Assembly (NCBI GenBank): GCA_037176885.1
Contig: JAWWNJ010000067.1
Span: 1,240,001 to 1,304,000 of the forward strand
Length of the DNA stretch: 64,000 nt
DNA from: Favolaschia claudopus
Taxonomy: Eukaryota > Basidiomycota > Agaricomycetes > Agaricales > Mycenaceae
Direction: 5' to 3'
Shown here: piece by piece, positions 11,209 through 23,536 of the stretch
Numbering within the stretch: the stretch's first letter is position 1
Layout: every line of letters begins with the position of its first letter
The notes under the pieces: model-generated
Told to the model about the DNA's origin: nothing
The model's input: only the letters and a program-made list of their open reading frames with translations
The model's database searches: none
Program-made: the position numbers and the translations under genes

Positions 11209-11560
11209 GGTGAGTGCTGATCGATATTCCTTCGATACTGTTTCTCTGAGAGGTCCCTCGGAGCCGACGAGGAGTGGATGGTTTGTCGAGAGGCGGCGGT
11301 GTGTCACATGCTGTGGAAGAACGGTGGGGGCGTAGGTTGGCGCATACATGCTTCCGGTGAGATCGACTGCATGAGTGCCTGCCTCAGTGCCGTCTGCACT
11401 ATAGTATCGGTGCGGACTTTGTGAGTAGCGGCCGAAGAGTGTGTCATTGACGGTGATCGTGGACGACGAGGAGATGATCGAGGCCGAGGTGAAGGCGCAG
11501 GAGGAGCTGCATGTGCACGTTTGTCGTCCGACCTTCGGAAGGCGATTAAGGATTGAGCGC

Positions 11561-12019
11561 TTCAACGACCAAATCTCTTCATTCCAGTGAGGACTTACCT
11601 CGAGAACTTATTCCCGTTCTGATTTTGAGATTTTCAGATGCTTCTTCGGGCATAAGTTAGCTGTACAACAGCTTCAATTAGGTTTTTCTTGAAGGCTTGG
11701 TTAGATTCGTAGTTTCGTAGATCATGCGAGCATTGTAATATTTTTATGTTTGTTCCGAAGGTATCTGTGAATCAAGGAAGTTTTTCCACTGAAAATATAG
11801 TCAAGTCTGTGCTCTCCGTGAGCACTGGATTACTAGTCTCGTGAGGATGTTTTTTGAATGAATAGGTTCGAGACGGTGACGAGACTTCAAGGTTTCAAGC
11901 TTCGACAAGCCGAAATTCAGATTTCAAATCCAGCTGTGAGATTAACATCTCCAAGAGCGTGTCTTCAGATGGCGGGAGGCAGCGAAAGCATCGAATATGG
12001 TGCCGTCGTCGAGGTCTAA
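11561..12019 (+). pseudogene. Relict third copy of the secreted-protein / F-box module spacer
   Basis: The segment starts with the last 9 codons of the penultimate exon of the crystallin-like gene (FNDQISSFQ), a GTGAGG donor and an AG acceptor. The final exon follows (TGCTTCTTCGG, but with GGG-CAT in place of the GGT-TGA stop). It then follows the 3' flank of the left copy (shared TCGTAG, TCGTAGATCA, AATCAAGGAAGTTTTT, CCGTCGTCGAGG) to 12019. Upstream exons and the F-box start are missing, and about 100 bp near 11798-11895 are extra compared with the left copy. It lies in the same orientation as the right-hand module. Confidence 0.8.
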
Positions 12020-12425
12020 ATGACATTCGCTGAGATTTCAAGCTGTCGTTTTATTCAGTATTGGCGACAATTTTCTATTTCGGGCATCTCGGAAATGTTG
12101 CAAAACAGTCCAACTCTATGGCATTCGTAGCAGTCCCACTTGAAACTACGACCCGATCTTAGATATGTGTTGGTGCTCGTTCCTACGGCCAACCAAATCC
12201 ATTGCATCCGCGGTTCCCCTACCCTTCTGCAGAGTAATTCACTGTCGAAGAACGCGGGAATGCTTGCGCATTCTCTCGGCCTCTACAAAGCAAGCTATTA
12301 GTGAAGGGTCCCCGCTCAATCTCTTCCCATCCTAAGTTGGAACATATCATCATGTGTCCAGTATAACAGCGCTCGCGGCGACCTACAAGGAAATATTGGG
12401 CGCGCTCTCAAAACAGAACGAGGGT

Positions 12426-14261
12426 ATGACGGTCCGGATGCACATTTAATCATGCCGCCCCGAACATCGGCTTTTCGGCCTTTCCGCCCCTTTTGAAGGT
12501 GTTTTCGGCACTTTCCGCCCTATTCTCACCGGTGACTATAAAAGGGGCGGAGAATTGTTCCGCCCTTTTGCAACTTCAACCCCGCCCCTTTCATAGGTTC
12601 GTCCGCCCTTCATTCATGAGTTGTTATTTCTAAATGAACTCCGGCCCCGACTGTGTTGCCAGTCACTGGTGCTCACTTCTTTCACAAATCGGACTTCCAA
12701 GATCGACAATTTCATTCGTTTGAAGCCTAGATTGTATACTGAATTTGACCTACACTAGTATCTAGACTCCAACAGAGTACTATCAGTAGTGCAGTACTGG
12801 GTACTTACTACTCACTCCTCCTGGCTCATCCACATTGCTTCTGTAATGGTCTGAATATTATTTGAGTTGAAATATGCTTAAGGAAATGAACCTCGATTGA
12901 GTTGCCAATTTCTTGATTGGTTGCTCGACGGAATGATAGTGGAATGATCTAAGGTCTACTACCCTACAAAGGCGACCCACATTCAATACCAATATGCAAT
13001 TCTTAGATAGAGGCTAGGACAACACCACTGATATCTTGAACGTTCCGAAACGAACACAGCCTGAGGTAACCACTGTTCGAAGTCAGAGATAAGCCATAAA
13101 AGGCGAATGACACTTCGAGACGCGTAAATCGCGTCTCGACGCGTCGAATTCAACATATTTAAATTACAATCAGAGAGTGTGCACATCGTTTGAACATGAC
13201 TTGGAATTCTATTCAGATCATTGGCTGAATCAGCCATTGTCGAACGAGTATGAGACGAAATGAAGGTTCTAGATTGTATACGCATGGTTGCTCGGGCTTC
13301 TCGGCCACCTCTATATCCTGGTTTTATCTTGCATTCGTGGTCCAGATTTGTTCAAACTGGACCCAAGTCTCATGCTCTTGGTTATTTTGAGTTTCATGAA
13401 ACTTCTGAGGACCCGCCTTGACCTATGGCTTTTGCTATAGAGTATATGTGACAAGAATTCGGTTAAACCAAGATATGACTACGGTTCCACGCACATGTAT
13501 CGGCGTAGAACCACTGACTCGAGCATTCAGTTTCAAGAATGCATATCATTCTATCCAATATAGATGAGCCCTACTTCAATTTTGTTCCCTCTATTAGTTG
13601 AAGTCAATCCAGACCGCATTAGTTTTCAGATTTTAGATAGACAATGTCTACTCAAACTATTTCGGAGAATTTGAAGAGTTGCTCGCAGCGATCTCCCCTC
13701 GTACCCTTTGCTTAAAGACCAACCAATTGATACAGTAAATCCCAAGCACCTCAAACTCAGAACGAACTTCGAGTCCGAGTCAATCACTTCGAGTCAACCA
13801 CCTCAAGCCAATCAGAACGACTTCAGTGGGTATAAAACAGTAATAGAGGAGAAGCACAAGCAACAGACTTGGGCACATATGCATATTTCACCCACAAGAG
13901 AATGAGAACTGACCAGATTGTCACTTGAGAGCCTTTGTCTTGATTTCACGATGAAACATATTGAACATAGTTGTTGATGAGATTTGAAGGCTTGCCAATT
14001 TGAGCTCAGTATGGGGAGGAAGACATCCATTCATTTTTAGTGAGAATTTTCATGATAAAAAATAACTCGCGAAAAAAGGGCGGACGAACCTATGAAAGGG
14101 GCGGGGTCGAAGTTGCAAAAGGGGCGGAACAATTCTCCGCCTCTTTTAGAGTCGCCGGTGAGAATGGGGCGGAAAGTGCCGAAAACACCTCAAAGAAGGG
14201 CGGAACGGCCGAAAAGCCGATGTTCAGGGCGGCACAATTAAATGTGCATCCGGACCGCCAT
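12426..14261. mobile_element. 1.84-kb non-autonomous hAT-like DNA transposon
   Basis: The ends are inverted repeats of about 180 bp (12426-12609 and 14078-14261), with termini ATG(A/G)CGGTCCGGATGCAC. The arms contain repeated CCGCCCTTTT-type subterminal motifs. The element is flanked by the 8-bp direct repeat ACGAGGGT (12418-12425 and 14262-14269), the duplication size of hAT elements. The internal 1.47 kb has no transposase-like frame; the longest open stretch (12983-13285 minus) shows no domain. It is probably a deletion derivative mobilised by a transposase elsewhere. Confidence 0.88.
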
Positions 14262-14269
14262 ACGAGGGT

Positions 14270-14827
14270 GATCGGCGCCGCCACAGACGGCGAAGCGTGG
14301 GTACTGCGGCACACAGGCAGGAGAGCGGATTCAATGTGAGGAGGAGGGATGCTGGAATGGAAGCGGGTTTCTCAGAATCAGTGCCTGACATACACGTTCG
14401 CCGTAAACTTGGCTTGAAGAAGAACTGGAAACCGAAGTGACTTGGGATAACACCGCTGAAGAAGCGTCGCTGTGTACTATTCAGTGCTGTATGCGGCGTA
14501 CCAAATGATTCGTCTCGTCAGATTCCGTTCTTGCAGGTCGTTATTTGATGTAGCTTCTCTTTTGTTCACTTGGTCTTGGCACGGCGGGGAATAAATTGAA
14601 AACCATGCTGCATGACGAGCGTTTTTTCGTTATGTTCGGTGATCCGAATGGTTGTGAACAGATGCCAGTCGTATTTTTGTCTCTCGTAGGTTTTGTTTGG
14701 AAATGGGGGTTAGGTTTATTTGGTTCGGTTCCAATACGGTTTTGTGCCAGGGGCAGAGAAGACTGTTGTCTGGATAATTATCAGCGTTCTAGATGATGGA
14801 GGAGGAATGTAAATTGAGCGTTGGAGG
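14270..14827. other. Intergenic upstream of the right-hand module
   Basis: Between the hAT-like element and the TATA box at 14828 only short unsupported frames are seen. The stretch probably holds the promoter of the secreted-protein gene. Confidence 0.4.
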
Positions 14828-14834
14828 TATAAAG
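14828..14834 (+). promoter_or_regulatory. TATA box of the right secreted-protein gene
   Basis: TATAAAG lies 66 bp upstream of the ATG at 14894. Its position and the following purine-rich sequence match the promoter of the left copy. Confidence 0.6.
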
Positions 14835-14893
14835 AGTGAGAGGGTGGACGGTGAAAGGCAAGTCACTTACCAAGTTTGACTCCCGCTAGTGAA

Positions 14894-15504
14894 ATGAAGT
14901 TCATCGCTGCTTTCCTCGCTATCGTTCCCTTCGTCGCGGCGATGCCGCCTGTGTTCGAGCGTTCGACCGACGCGACGAACAGTACCCAAGAGGTAATGCT
15001 CTGTCGCTGCTCTGAGCTCTTTGCTCATTTTGAATGATATCTACAGCTCGTTGCCCGCACTCAAGGCAATGTGTAAGTCGGGCTACTTGTATCGTTGTCA
15101 AACATTGACCCACCTGAGTCCTCAGCTTCGTCTGCACCGACGCAGGATTCACCGGTGACTGCGCCGTATTCCACGGTAACAGTGGCCAATGCGTCAACTT
15201 CCCCGGCGAGTTCAACGACGACATCTCTTCCGTCGGACCCGACTCTGGCCAGGACTGCTTCTTCTTCAAGTACGCTGTGCTGTCGAAAACTTGAGCGAGG
15301 CAAATGCTGAAGTGTATTTGTTCAGCGACGGCGGCTGCTCGGGCCAAGAGTTGGGACCGATCCGTAGCCCCGGTATCTCGAATTTGAACGTGGCCGCCAC
15401 GGTCGCATTTAACGACCACATCTCTTCGTTCCAGTAAGTAACTTACACGAATATTGATTTTCCTCCTTTGTGACTTGGAAATCGCCAGGTGCTTCTTCGG
15501 TTGA
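14894..15504 (+). CDS. Small secreted beta/gamma-crystallin-like protein (right copy)
   Basis: The exons are 14894-14992, 15047-15072, 15126-15269, 15326-15433 and 15489-15504. They sum to 393 nt, 130 codons plus stop, with all phases closing. Residues 1-16 are a signal peptide (MKFIAAFLAIVPFVAA). The mature domain has six Cys and the Greek-key-like blocks FVCTDAGFTGDC, GPDSGQDCFFF and GPIRSPGISNLN, ending SSFQCFFG. This pattern fits secreted beta/gamma-crystallin-fold proteins of Agaricomycetes, whose biological role is not settled. The F-box gene follows on the same strand after 463 bp; the same pair occurs inverted at 1-1343. The introns are 47-56 nt. Confidence 0.88.
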
Positions 15505-15967
15505 AGTAGGTTTATAAGGCTAAATTGGCCGCACCGCAGCTTCCATTGAGATGATTTTGGGACGTGGTCGTATTGTAGTCTCGTAGATCATCCAGTTGTG
15601 TGTGCGAGCTTTGTAATTCTGTAATTTTAGTTCGGGTTTTCAAGGCATACTTGTCAATGCAAAGAGTTCCTGAGAGCCAGCCAACCCCTTCCTCAAAGAT
15701 ACGTAGCAGCAAGATTCGAGGATTCGTCGACTCGATTCGACTCGGATTCAATTTCAAGACGGTTTCAGGACTCGGTTCCTCGGTTCCGCTTAGACTGGGC
15801 TTCAAGTAAGCTTAAACACTTTATCGTTATGTTCCGTAGGGACGAGACACCCGAGTGAGACAGAGTCTTGAATATTCGAGAGGCAAGCTGAAGTTCGGCA
15901 GTGAGAAGGAGTTGGCAAGGAGTGGCGCTTGACGTAATCAAGAACACGCCATCGGCAAAATGATTCA

Positions 15968-17346
15968 ATGACGCTTGCCGGCGCCGACGACCTTGCGCAA
16001 GAGCTGGTCGACGCCGTCCTCGACTTCCTCCACGACGACCGTGCATCCCTCTTCGTCACCGCTCTCGTCGCCCGCAAATGGGTCCCCGCCAGCCGATTCC
16101 ACACCTTTGACTGCGTCGCCCTCACGCACTTCTTCACCGGCCGGGCTAAGCACCTCTTCAAAGACAGCGCTCACAGTTTTCTGGAGCTCTGTAGATCTCC
16201 CTATTGCACCATAATACCTGCTATACAAGATGTACTTCTGGATATAGACGCCGAAAAGACGCCGACTTTGCTCGAGGATCTTGTCGCTGTGCTCGCTCAA
16301 GCGCCGGTATCGAAATTGCGCTTTATAGATCACACGAGGGGGTATCAGAAGCCCGCTGCGCTGTCTTGGATGGCGGAGAGCTTTCCGAGACTACAGCACC
16401 TCTCGTATACTGCCCTCGACCAATTCATGGAAGACGTATACGCGCTCCTTGCGAGTCTTCCGAAGCTTCGTACTCTGTCATTATCATCCTGTGCTACAGA
16501 CGCCGCGAGGAACGCGATCACATCGCACGACGAATCGTTCAGTGCCCCGACTCCTCCCTTTGTGCATCTCCGCAGCGTTCGTATACGGCTTTTCGCCGAC
16601 CAGGCCGACGAATTTATGCGCTGGCTTGGTACATGCGGGCACAGTGTTCGGCTGGAGACACTGGAAGTCGAGACATTCCATTGCTACCATAGCGGCTGGG
16701 GTCCTATAAGCTCCCTGAACGCGTTCCTCGCAGCAAATGGACAGTCATTGGCGCACTTCGGGTTATGTCTTCGTTACGAAGATGACCGAGCCGTGGATCA
16801 GAGAGTTTTATTGCTAAAACACGGCGAAGGAGAATGTATGCAGCCTTCACTCCCTCCTCTCTTACTCTGACAACCTTCGATCCAGTGGATCTCAGCGCAT
16901 TAACGAACCTCCAAACACTCAAGCTCTGGAGCCACAACATCGACTCCACATGCGCCGCTCTGCACACCCTCCCCGCGCACCCCAAATCCACATCCCCGCT
17001 CGCGACGTTCGAACTCTCGTACCGCCACTGGATCCACTACGAGCAGTACCCGTGCGAATGCGACGGCCGCTTCCTCGTGCACGATCTCGGCGAGGCGATG
17101 GCGAGGGATGTGTTCACGGGCCTCAGGAGTTTTAGGATTCTGGTGCCGGATATGTTTGGGGACGAGTGGTGGGATGCGTTGAGGGAGTTTTTCCCCAGAT
17201 GGGAGGGGACGGAGGTGTTGCAGATCGGGTTTTCGGGTGAGGGGGAGGAAGGGGAGGCAGATGACGGTGGCGATGATGAAAGAGGAGGAGGGTTGGAGGA
17301 GTGGGAGGCGTTGTTAGGCGCGTTGGGGCATACGGGGGACAGTTAA
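15968..17346 (+). CDS. F-box protein with leucine-rich-like C-terminus
   Basis: Two exons (15968-16835 and 16886-17346) join in phase around a 50-nt GT-AG intron and give 442 residues. The N-terminal segment (DLAQELVDAVLDFLHDD then ALVARKWVPASRFH) is the F-box, the SKP1-binding helix bundle of SCF ubiquitin ligases. The rest has irregular leucine-rich strands (PRLQHLSYTALDQF, PKLRTLSLSSCA, LETLEVETF, LTNLQTLKLWS) as in Agaricomycete F-box expansions. The C-terminus is acidic and Gly-rich. It is paralogous to the partial gene at 1-345. The substrate cannot be inferred. Confidence 0.85.
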
Positions 17347-18752
17347 TCTAGACGGTATTGTTATTTCTTTGCGCTTATCTGTATTGTAGACCTATTCAAC
17401 CGTCTAATCCCTAGCGAGCATTCTTTATTCAACTGGGGATATGATATGACGGGTCGTTAGGACGAGATCGAGACAGGAAGTTATGACGGACCTTCAATAC
17501 CGTCCGTCTCCACGATACCGCAGGTCTACACTCCTAGCGCCCGAGCTCATTGTCTCCGAGAATGAGTCCCTCAGCTACATGAAAGGGTCGGTGCTGGACT
17601 GGATGCACCGGAAGCAAGCACTTCGGACTCTAGTCACGGAATGATTCCTTCCCTCAGCCAATATCAATGAGAAGAAGTCTCACCTCTTTTCAGCTCGCTT
17701 CAAGCCAGAACCAAGCCGGTTGGCCAATAGGGTGGGCTCCACAGAGCGAAAATAGGCGGTAATACATGTCCCGGAAGTCGTCGACAAAGCTCTGCACGGC
17801 GGCCGACATTGGATGCTCATCTAGGGTTACCGCAGTCGTCCGCAATTATTCCGCGCGCAAGGCATGAAGTTGCGGTCATCCCGCAAAATAAGTTCCAACG
17901 TTCGAGATTCAACGTGTGTCGATTCCAGAGACTCTCATGAAGGCTGAAGACGACCGTCAACAGTTGACGGAAGACTTGCGTTACAGCGTGAGTTGCGGGA
18001 CTGAGTAGGACGGAGTAGAGGAAGGAAGGAATGACAAGACCGTTGACGTCAACCCACCTGCAGAACAATTTTACCGCAATTTGCAATTGTCGGCAAGCCC
18101 TCCCGCGAAGACGCGCGCCGTGATCTGCATGGACTATATTTAAACGCCGAAATACGAGGTGAGGTTGAATTGTCCCTCGTGGTTTCGGTAACGATGCTGC
18201 TGTAGGGGAGAAAGGCACTCGATTTCTCTTTCGACTCAGTTGAATTTCAAACTGCTCTTTCCAGTTCCCGTTAAGTTTCGCAGTGACCACAAAATTTGAC
18301 CTTATCTGAACTGGTGCTAATATGTCGTGCAAGCGGTCGGTTATTTTGTGATGTGGGCGGCAGCCTGCGGCAGCCGATGACGATTACGAACGATGCATGC
18401 TGTTGAACAGTGTTGAACCCCGGAGGGACGCACGGTGATCAGGTACAACAGCTGCAGCGCCTACCACGGAAGCAACTATAAGCAACTCCAGGCAACTCCG
18501 GAGATTTTTGCGCAGAATTTCACCTGCGAAGGGCAGTTTCGAAGTGTTCCGATGGTGCTCCGCGCAATGCCAGCAATTGAACAACTGGATTATTTTGAGC
18601 CACGAGAGCTTTGGCATTTGATTTTCGACGCTTCGCTGATATCTCACCATCTCGGCTAACCCACGCGAGCGGAGAATGCCGAACTCTTGTTGGCGTGATA
18701 TGTCTTAAAGACGACGAAACAATTTTTGGCGTCGACTTCCCTTCCCCCACAC
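17347..18752. other. Intergenic; one unsupported 171-codon minus frame
   Basis: A minus-strand frame at 17817-18332 is open for 171 codons but has no domain, no intron-like structure and no neighbour of related content. The rest shows nothing recognisable. Confidence 0.35.
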
Positions 18753-20298
18753 ATGTCTTCCCAGCTGCCCCCTCCTATACCCCCAATACCGCCAGATATT
18801 GGTAAAAGGTATCCCCTCTTTGAGACGCATGGAAGAGCATGCAGCAATGTGCTCATGACTTGATTTTTTGTGCGCAGGACGACCCCGGAGGCAGGTGGAG
18901 CCTTGGTTTTGGGTGCCTTAATTTTGAGTGCTCGCTGCAGCTGTTTGGGATGTTCTTCAATTTCGCGTTAATGGGCTCGTTACTGGTTCAAGTGTGTGAG
19001 TTTGATTGTACCAGTCCAATGCTTCCTGTTTCACAGAAAATTCGTAGACAATTACTATCAAGCTTTCCCGAAGGATCGAATATCCACGAAGTGCATTGTG
19101 TACATTCTCTTTGTGCTGGAGCTCGCGCAAACGATAATTATGACCTACTTCGCGTGCGGAACGTTTTGTTGACATTTTCCTTCCGTCCTACCGACCATTG
19201 CCTTCCAGTTATACAATATTCGGCGCGGGATTTGGTAACGTCGAGACTTTCGACCGAAGTGCTCTGGAGTGGTTCCCTGTCTGTATCTTGGGATCAATTG
19301 TCGCAGGGATCGTCCAGATTTTCTATGCCTGGAGATTGCGCTCTTTTTCGGGCTCGTGGATAGCTGGAGGAATTGTGGCTGTGGTGAGTCATACAGCTAG
19401 ATACGCACCCAATATTCGCCAATGGTTGTTGCCGCAGCTAGCTCTAATCCAAGTTGGGAGTGGAATTGGCCAAGGCGTGATCAGCAAACGGCTGGTGGAT
19501 AGATCTAATTTGACGGGAAAGCCTGTAGTGGTCACGGTGAGTCTCAGATTTCTCGTGCGTAAATTATCAGGTTTAAATTTCGCACAACAGCTATGGCTAG
19601 TTAGCACCGCCGTTTGCGACGTTTTCATTGCCGGATTCATGACGTTCTATGTATGTGGGGTTGTCTTTTATCTCTTCGCCTTCTAATATAAAAACCACAC
19701 AGCTAACTCGGGGGCAAATCCAGTCCGTCCGGATGAAGAATACCATCTCCAAGGTTGTTCGATACACCGTAGAAACAGGAGCGATAACAGGTTCGTTTGG
19801 TTTGTGTGTTTGGCATTCAACTTCCTCAATTTGAATCGTTTCAAGCACTGGTTGCGATCATCCAGATCGTCATTCAGCACGCATCGCCGAAGAACAATTA
19901 CTTTGAAACACCCAGCTGGACGTTGGGCAAGCTTTATTCCAACAATCTACTGGTGTGTTATTCTTTCCTTTCTCCTTTCTTGGGTCTATCTCTTCGCGGC
20001 CGGTCGACTCATCATCAATCCTTCCTTCTTTTTTCCTTCCTTTGACATCTAGGTCCTCCTCAATTCACGCGCTGTTACCATCGGTGGGCGAGACTACACC
20101 CAGTCGACGGTTCGCGGTATCACTGACGAGATCAACTTTCACGAGAATCTCAACCGGACGACCGACACGCAGTTAGATGAACGACGACGCAGCGACATTC
20201 GTTCCGAGCACATGTCGGTCAATGAGACTGGTAGTATTAAGGAGCCCAGAAAATATCCTTCAAGTCGGACACTTGGCATGGACGATGTTAGGGTATAG
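18753..20298 (+). CDS. DUF6534 seven-transmembrane protein
   Basis: Nine or so short exons join in phase from the ATG at 18753 to the TAG at 20296. The N-terminus is proline-rich (MSSQLPPPIPPIPPDIG), followed by alternating helices: FFNFALMGSLLVQVYNYY with the conserved FPKDR loop; CIVYILFVLELAQTIIMTYF; WFPVCILGSIVAGIVQIFYA; a long IGQGVISKRLVDRS loop; CDVFIAGFMTFY; and the DUF6534 core with LGKLYSNNLL. The tail is polar and Thr/Arg-rich. Introns are about 45-60 nt; one acceptor is TTCGTAG rather than an upstream CACAG. This fungal family has a receptor-like topology but no established ligand. Confidence 0.82.
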
Positions 20299-20500
20299 AC
20301 ACTGTATCTTCTGCTTTCGCTAGTTTTGGTCGCTCGTTAGGATACTGCTTCGATTGTAAATAGCTTATCGCGGTATATGTGTTGTAGGGTTTGTCCGTAG
20401 TGCTCGTTAATTGTCATTTTGAGTGCTAGTATCCCGTTCGAGGTTGGATCGTACAAGCTCTATGTCTGATATTTGATACATTTGCTGCCAGGTACATCAT

Positions 20501-22639
20501 TTACACTTTCCAAGTTGAAGCCCGTCTTGCCTTGATCGTCCTGGTAATAATGAAACAAATCACTCCAGCGAACATCATGGACTGTGAGCAACTGTTAGAA
20601 TGTCTTTGCATCTCTGGCATGGGACTTGACGAACCCCGGAGAATCCTGCCGGCCGAATCCACAAAAATCTGTCTGTCAAAAGGGCACCCTGAATCGGTGC
20701 CGAGATGAGCACAGCGATACCGACGAGGGACAGTGCGAGCCCAGCTCTAGCGCTGCGTCGCAGAATGTCAAGCCATAATATAAAAATCCTTTGCGTGAGG
20801 GTACACGCACCCAACTTCTTCGGGACCGCGAGCAAACGATGCGAAGCAGGCAAAGGCCATAGATAGACCTAAGTTTTTTCAAATCAAGGGAAAAAGATGA
20901 ACAAGGCGTCAGATTGAACGCACAAGCGCCAGAGAAAGCTCCATATATTATACTGATAATGACCAAGGACGCGCCGTCATGTCTATCGATTGGTTGATTG
21001 TTACAAGTTCGAACGCTCGAATTTACAATCAAACAACTCACATGCCCAACATAGCCCAGATCATGCCTCCTGTGCAAAGGGAACACAGAATTTGGACGTT
21101 GAACGGTCCGTACATGTCGCTGAAGTGGTTGACGATAATTCTCGACACACCGCTGGCCAGATTGATTATTGCAACCTGACAGAAAATGAGTTCAGTATGA
21201 TTGAACCGAGATTATTGCTACCGAATAAAAGGCAAGGCTTCCTTGAACGTGATGTTGGACCCCGAATAGCTGAATGTAGACAACTAATTTATAAGTTAGC
21301 ACAATGAACAATGACTCTATGCAAGCTTACTCGGAAAGTAGAGCCCGAGCAGTGAGAGGAAGAACCTTCCTCGCGAACAGAGTCAGAGGTTGACAAGAGA
21401 AGAATGCGAGCACTTACCCCAATATGGCCCATAGGTATGCTACATCCTTGAAAAAGAACCTAAAGTCTAGCGTTGAGGCACTAGTCTTTGGACGAGGAGG
21501 AAGCCGAGTTCGCATGAGCAGATTGCCCACGAGCAAACAGGGAGGCACGATTGCCGCTGTCGCACGAATAGTCTGAGCGAAACCAATTTTCGGAAACAGC
21601 TGGCTATAATGGATTCAGAAGGGGAAGGAGCAGTCACATTTCGACGCATACTTGAGCACTATATAGAATGAGATCAGAATGTAGGATAGTGTGTCTCCGG
21701 AAACGCACTGATTGGGAAGAATGTGGAACCGATAGAGGCTCCACTGAAAACAACGCCAGAAGCGAGCCCTTTCCTGCGGTTGAAATGGTGTACGACGATA
21801 CCGAGGGTTGGGATGAATGTCAGGCCAAGCCCTAATCCCATACCCAGGCCTTGACTGTTTCGAAGGGTCTACAACACGCCTCGGGCAAGTACAGAAGGTT
21901 CACGTACGCGAGGAATATCTGTGCGAGGAATATGAGTACGAGTCCGAGTCATGATGATCGCTGTCGCTACCTGATAGTATTGACCGGGCTTTGCTAGGGA
22001 TAACATGAAAGCCCTGGTCGACGCGTTCAAAGTCAAGGCCGGAGGGGGAAGGAACAACGCACGAAACCACGTATATGAGACCCCCGCTAATTTCTAGCTG
22101 ATAGAACTTCCCATCGTCGAAAAGCTTGCCGACAACGGGGCATAAGAGGAACTCGAGTGACAGTTGGACGCCGCCGATCCATCTTCGACAGTGAGTGTTT
22201 GTCCGGTGTGGGCGAGAGAAGGTCTCACGATATGCTGCTGGGCGAGTAACTGGCCAGATATTCTCTGGCGTAAAAGTCTAACGCAGATCAGAGAGCGAAA
22301 GAACGCTGAACCGAAACTCAGACCTTCGTACACTCCGAATGAATACGCAGATCTGTTTTTCGTTATAAGAGCTGGTAGGAAGCCACCCACAGGTAGCATC
22401 TCACCCAAAGGCGAGGAGTATGAGCCATCTTGCGCATGAACTTCAGCATACTAGTAGACTCGGAGCAATGGGCTGCAGACTCACGCCCCAAATACCGAGC
22501 ACCATGCGACTCCGCCGCCATCTGGGACTTCAAGAGGATCTTCGATTGCTTGGTTTTCGACGCTCTTCGAAGTTTGAGCGCCCAACAGGGTGGGCGATGG
22601 GCTTTTCTCTTGAGATCCTGCGGAGTCGTCGTCTGACAT
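20501..22639 (-). CDS. MFS transporter, monocarboxylate-transporter (MCT) type
   Basis: Exons on the minus strand run from the ATG at 22639 (MSDDDSAGSQEKSPS) to the TAA at 20501. After a hydrophilic N-terminus, the conserved PDGG start of TM1 is followed by SFGVYEDFYAREYL, the SPSSISWIGGVQ loop, the GKLFDDGKFYQ intracellular loop, SLAKPGQYYQ, GLGMGLGLGLTFIPT, the HHFNRRKGLASGVVFSG loop, and in the C-terminal half NLASGVSRIIVNHFSD and LISAPIQGALL. This order is that of fungal MCT-like permeases (TC 2.A.1.13), plasma-membrane or vacuolar carriers of monocarboxylates, riboflavin or similar solutes; the substrate cannot be told. All phases checked closed without frameshift. Confidence 0.85.
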
Positions 22640-23536
22640 GAAGAGCACAAGGAAAGCAAGAAAGCGGTAGAACCCGACAACAATCAGGCTCCATCTCCAA
22701 CTGCCCAGCAGCGTGTGGTTCGGGAGAAGGCAAGGAAGCGTGATAAGAGTTCCGCCTCACTGCCTTTGCTGCGACCGGAGGATCAAGGGTTAAGATGGAC
22801 ACTCGAAGATAATTTTGATAGCGATGGACGATGGCACCAGTTGAATGCCAGCAAGACGACCGTGAAATGAATGCAGTAGCTGAAAATACAACCGTTGTTT
22901 ATAGCTTGAAACACGATTCTTCCCAGAGAATTCCGCGTGCCAGTCATGGGCGAAGTCAGGAAGCATGATGGATGCATGGGTGTGGGTCGAAATGCGTCCA
23001 GGTGAGACTATGTTTGTCGATTTTAGAGCTACAGTCTCTATTTTCCGAAATCAGCCGCTTGATCCTTGGTCAGGCCGTCGCCTCGCTGGAGCTTTGAAAT
23101 AGTATTTTCGGGAATGCATTATGCAGTTCGCCGGACCACGTCCGGTGCTCGCTCCTCGTGTCGGGGAGTAATGAGTGCCCGGGGCTGTTAATGATAGGAA
23201 TACGCAGTGTATTCGAAGAAATTAATGGTCTCGAGCTCGTACATGACCGCCACGAACCTGGTACAAGTCAAGCCGCAAGCATCACCAAATCGGGACCACC
23301 AGTCCACCAGTCTCCGACAGACTCCGAGATTTGAAAATTTACTATTGAAAGAGTGTGTAGGTGTGCCATAAGGCGTATTAGAGATAGATGGTGAAGGAGT
23401 GTGCGATACGTGAGGTATAGGTATCATATAGCAACAGGTCATGAAATGTGAGATCAGCGTCAGAACATAAAAAATGCTTGTATGGTAAGAAAGAAACCCA
23501 GAAGAGAACGGGAGAAAAGAATACAGTTTTAGCTTT
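22640..23536. other. Intergenic
   Basis: The stretch lies between the 5' end of the MFS gene and the 3' end of the BTB/CAP-Gly gene, both on minus. Open frames here have no domain. The 23190-23536 part is probably the 3' untranslated region of the BTB/CAP-Gly gene. Confidence 0.4.

Noticed and set aside
17817..18332. 171-codon minus frame as a gene
   Set aside because: No domain, no intron, no start context and no match to neighbours; length alone is not convincing at this base composition.
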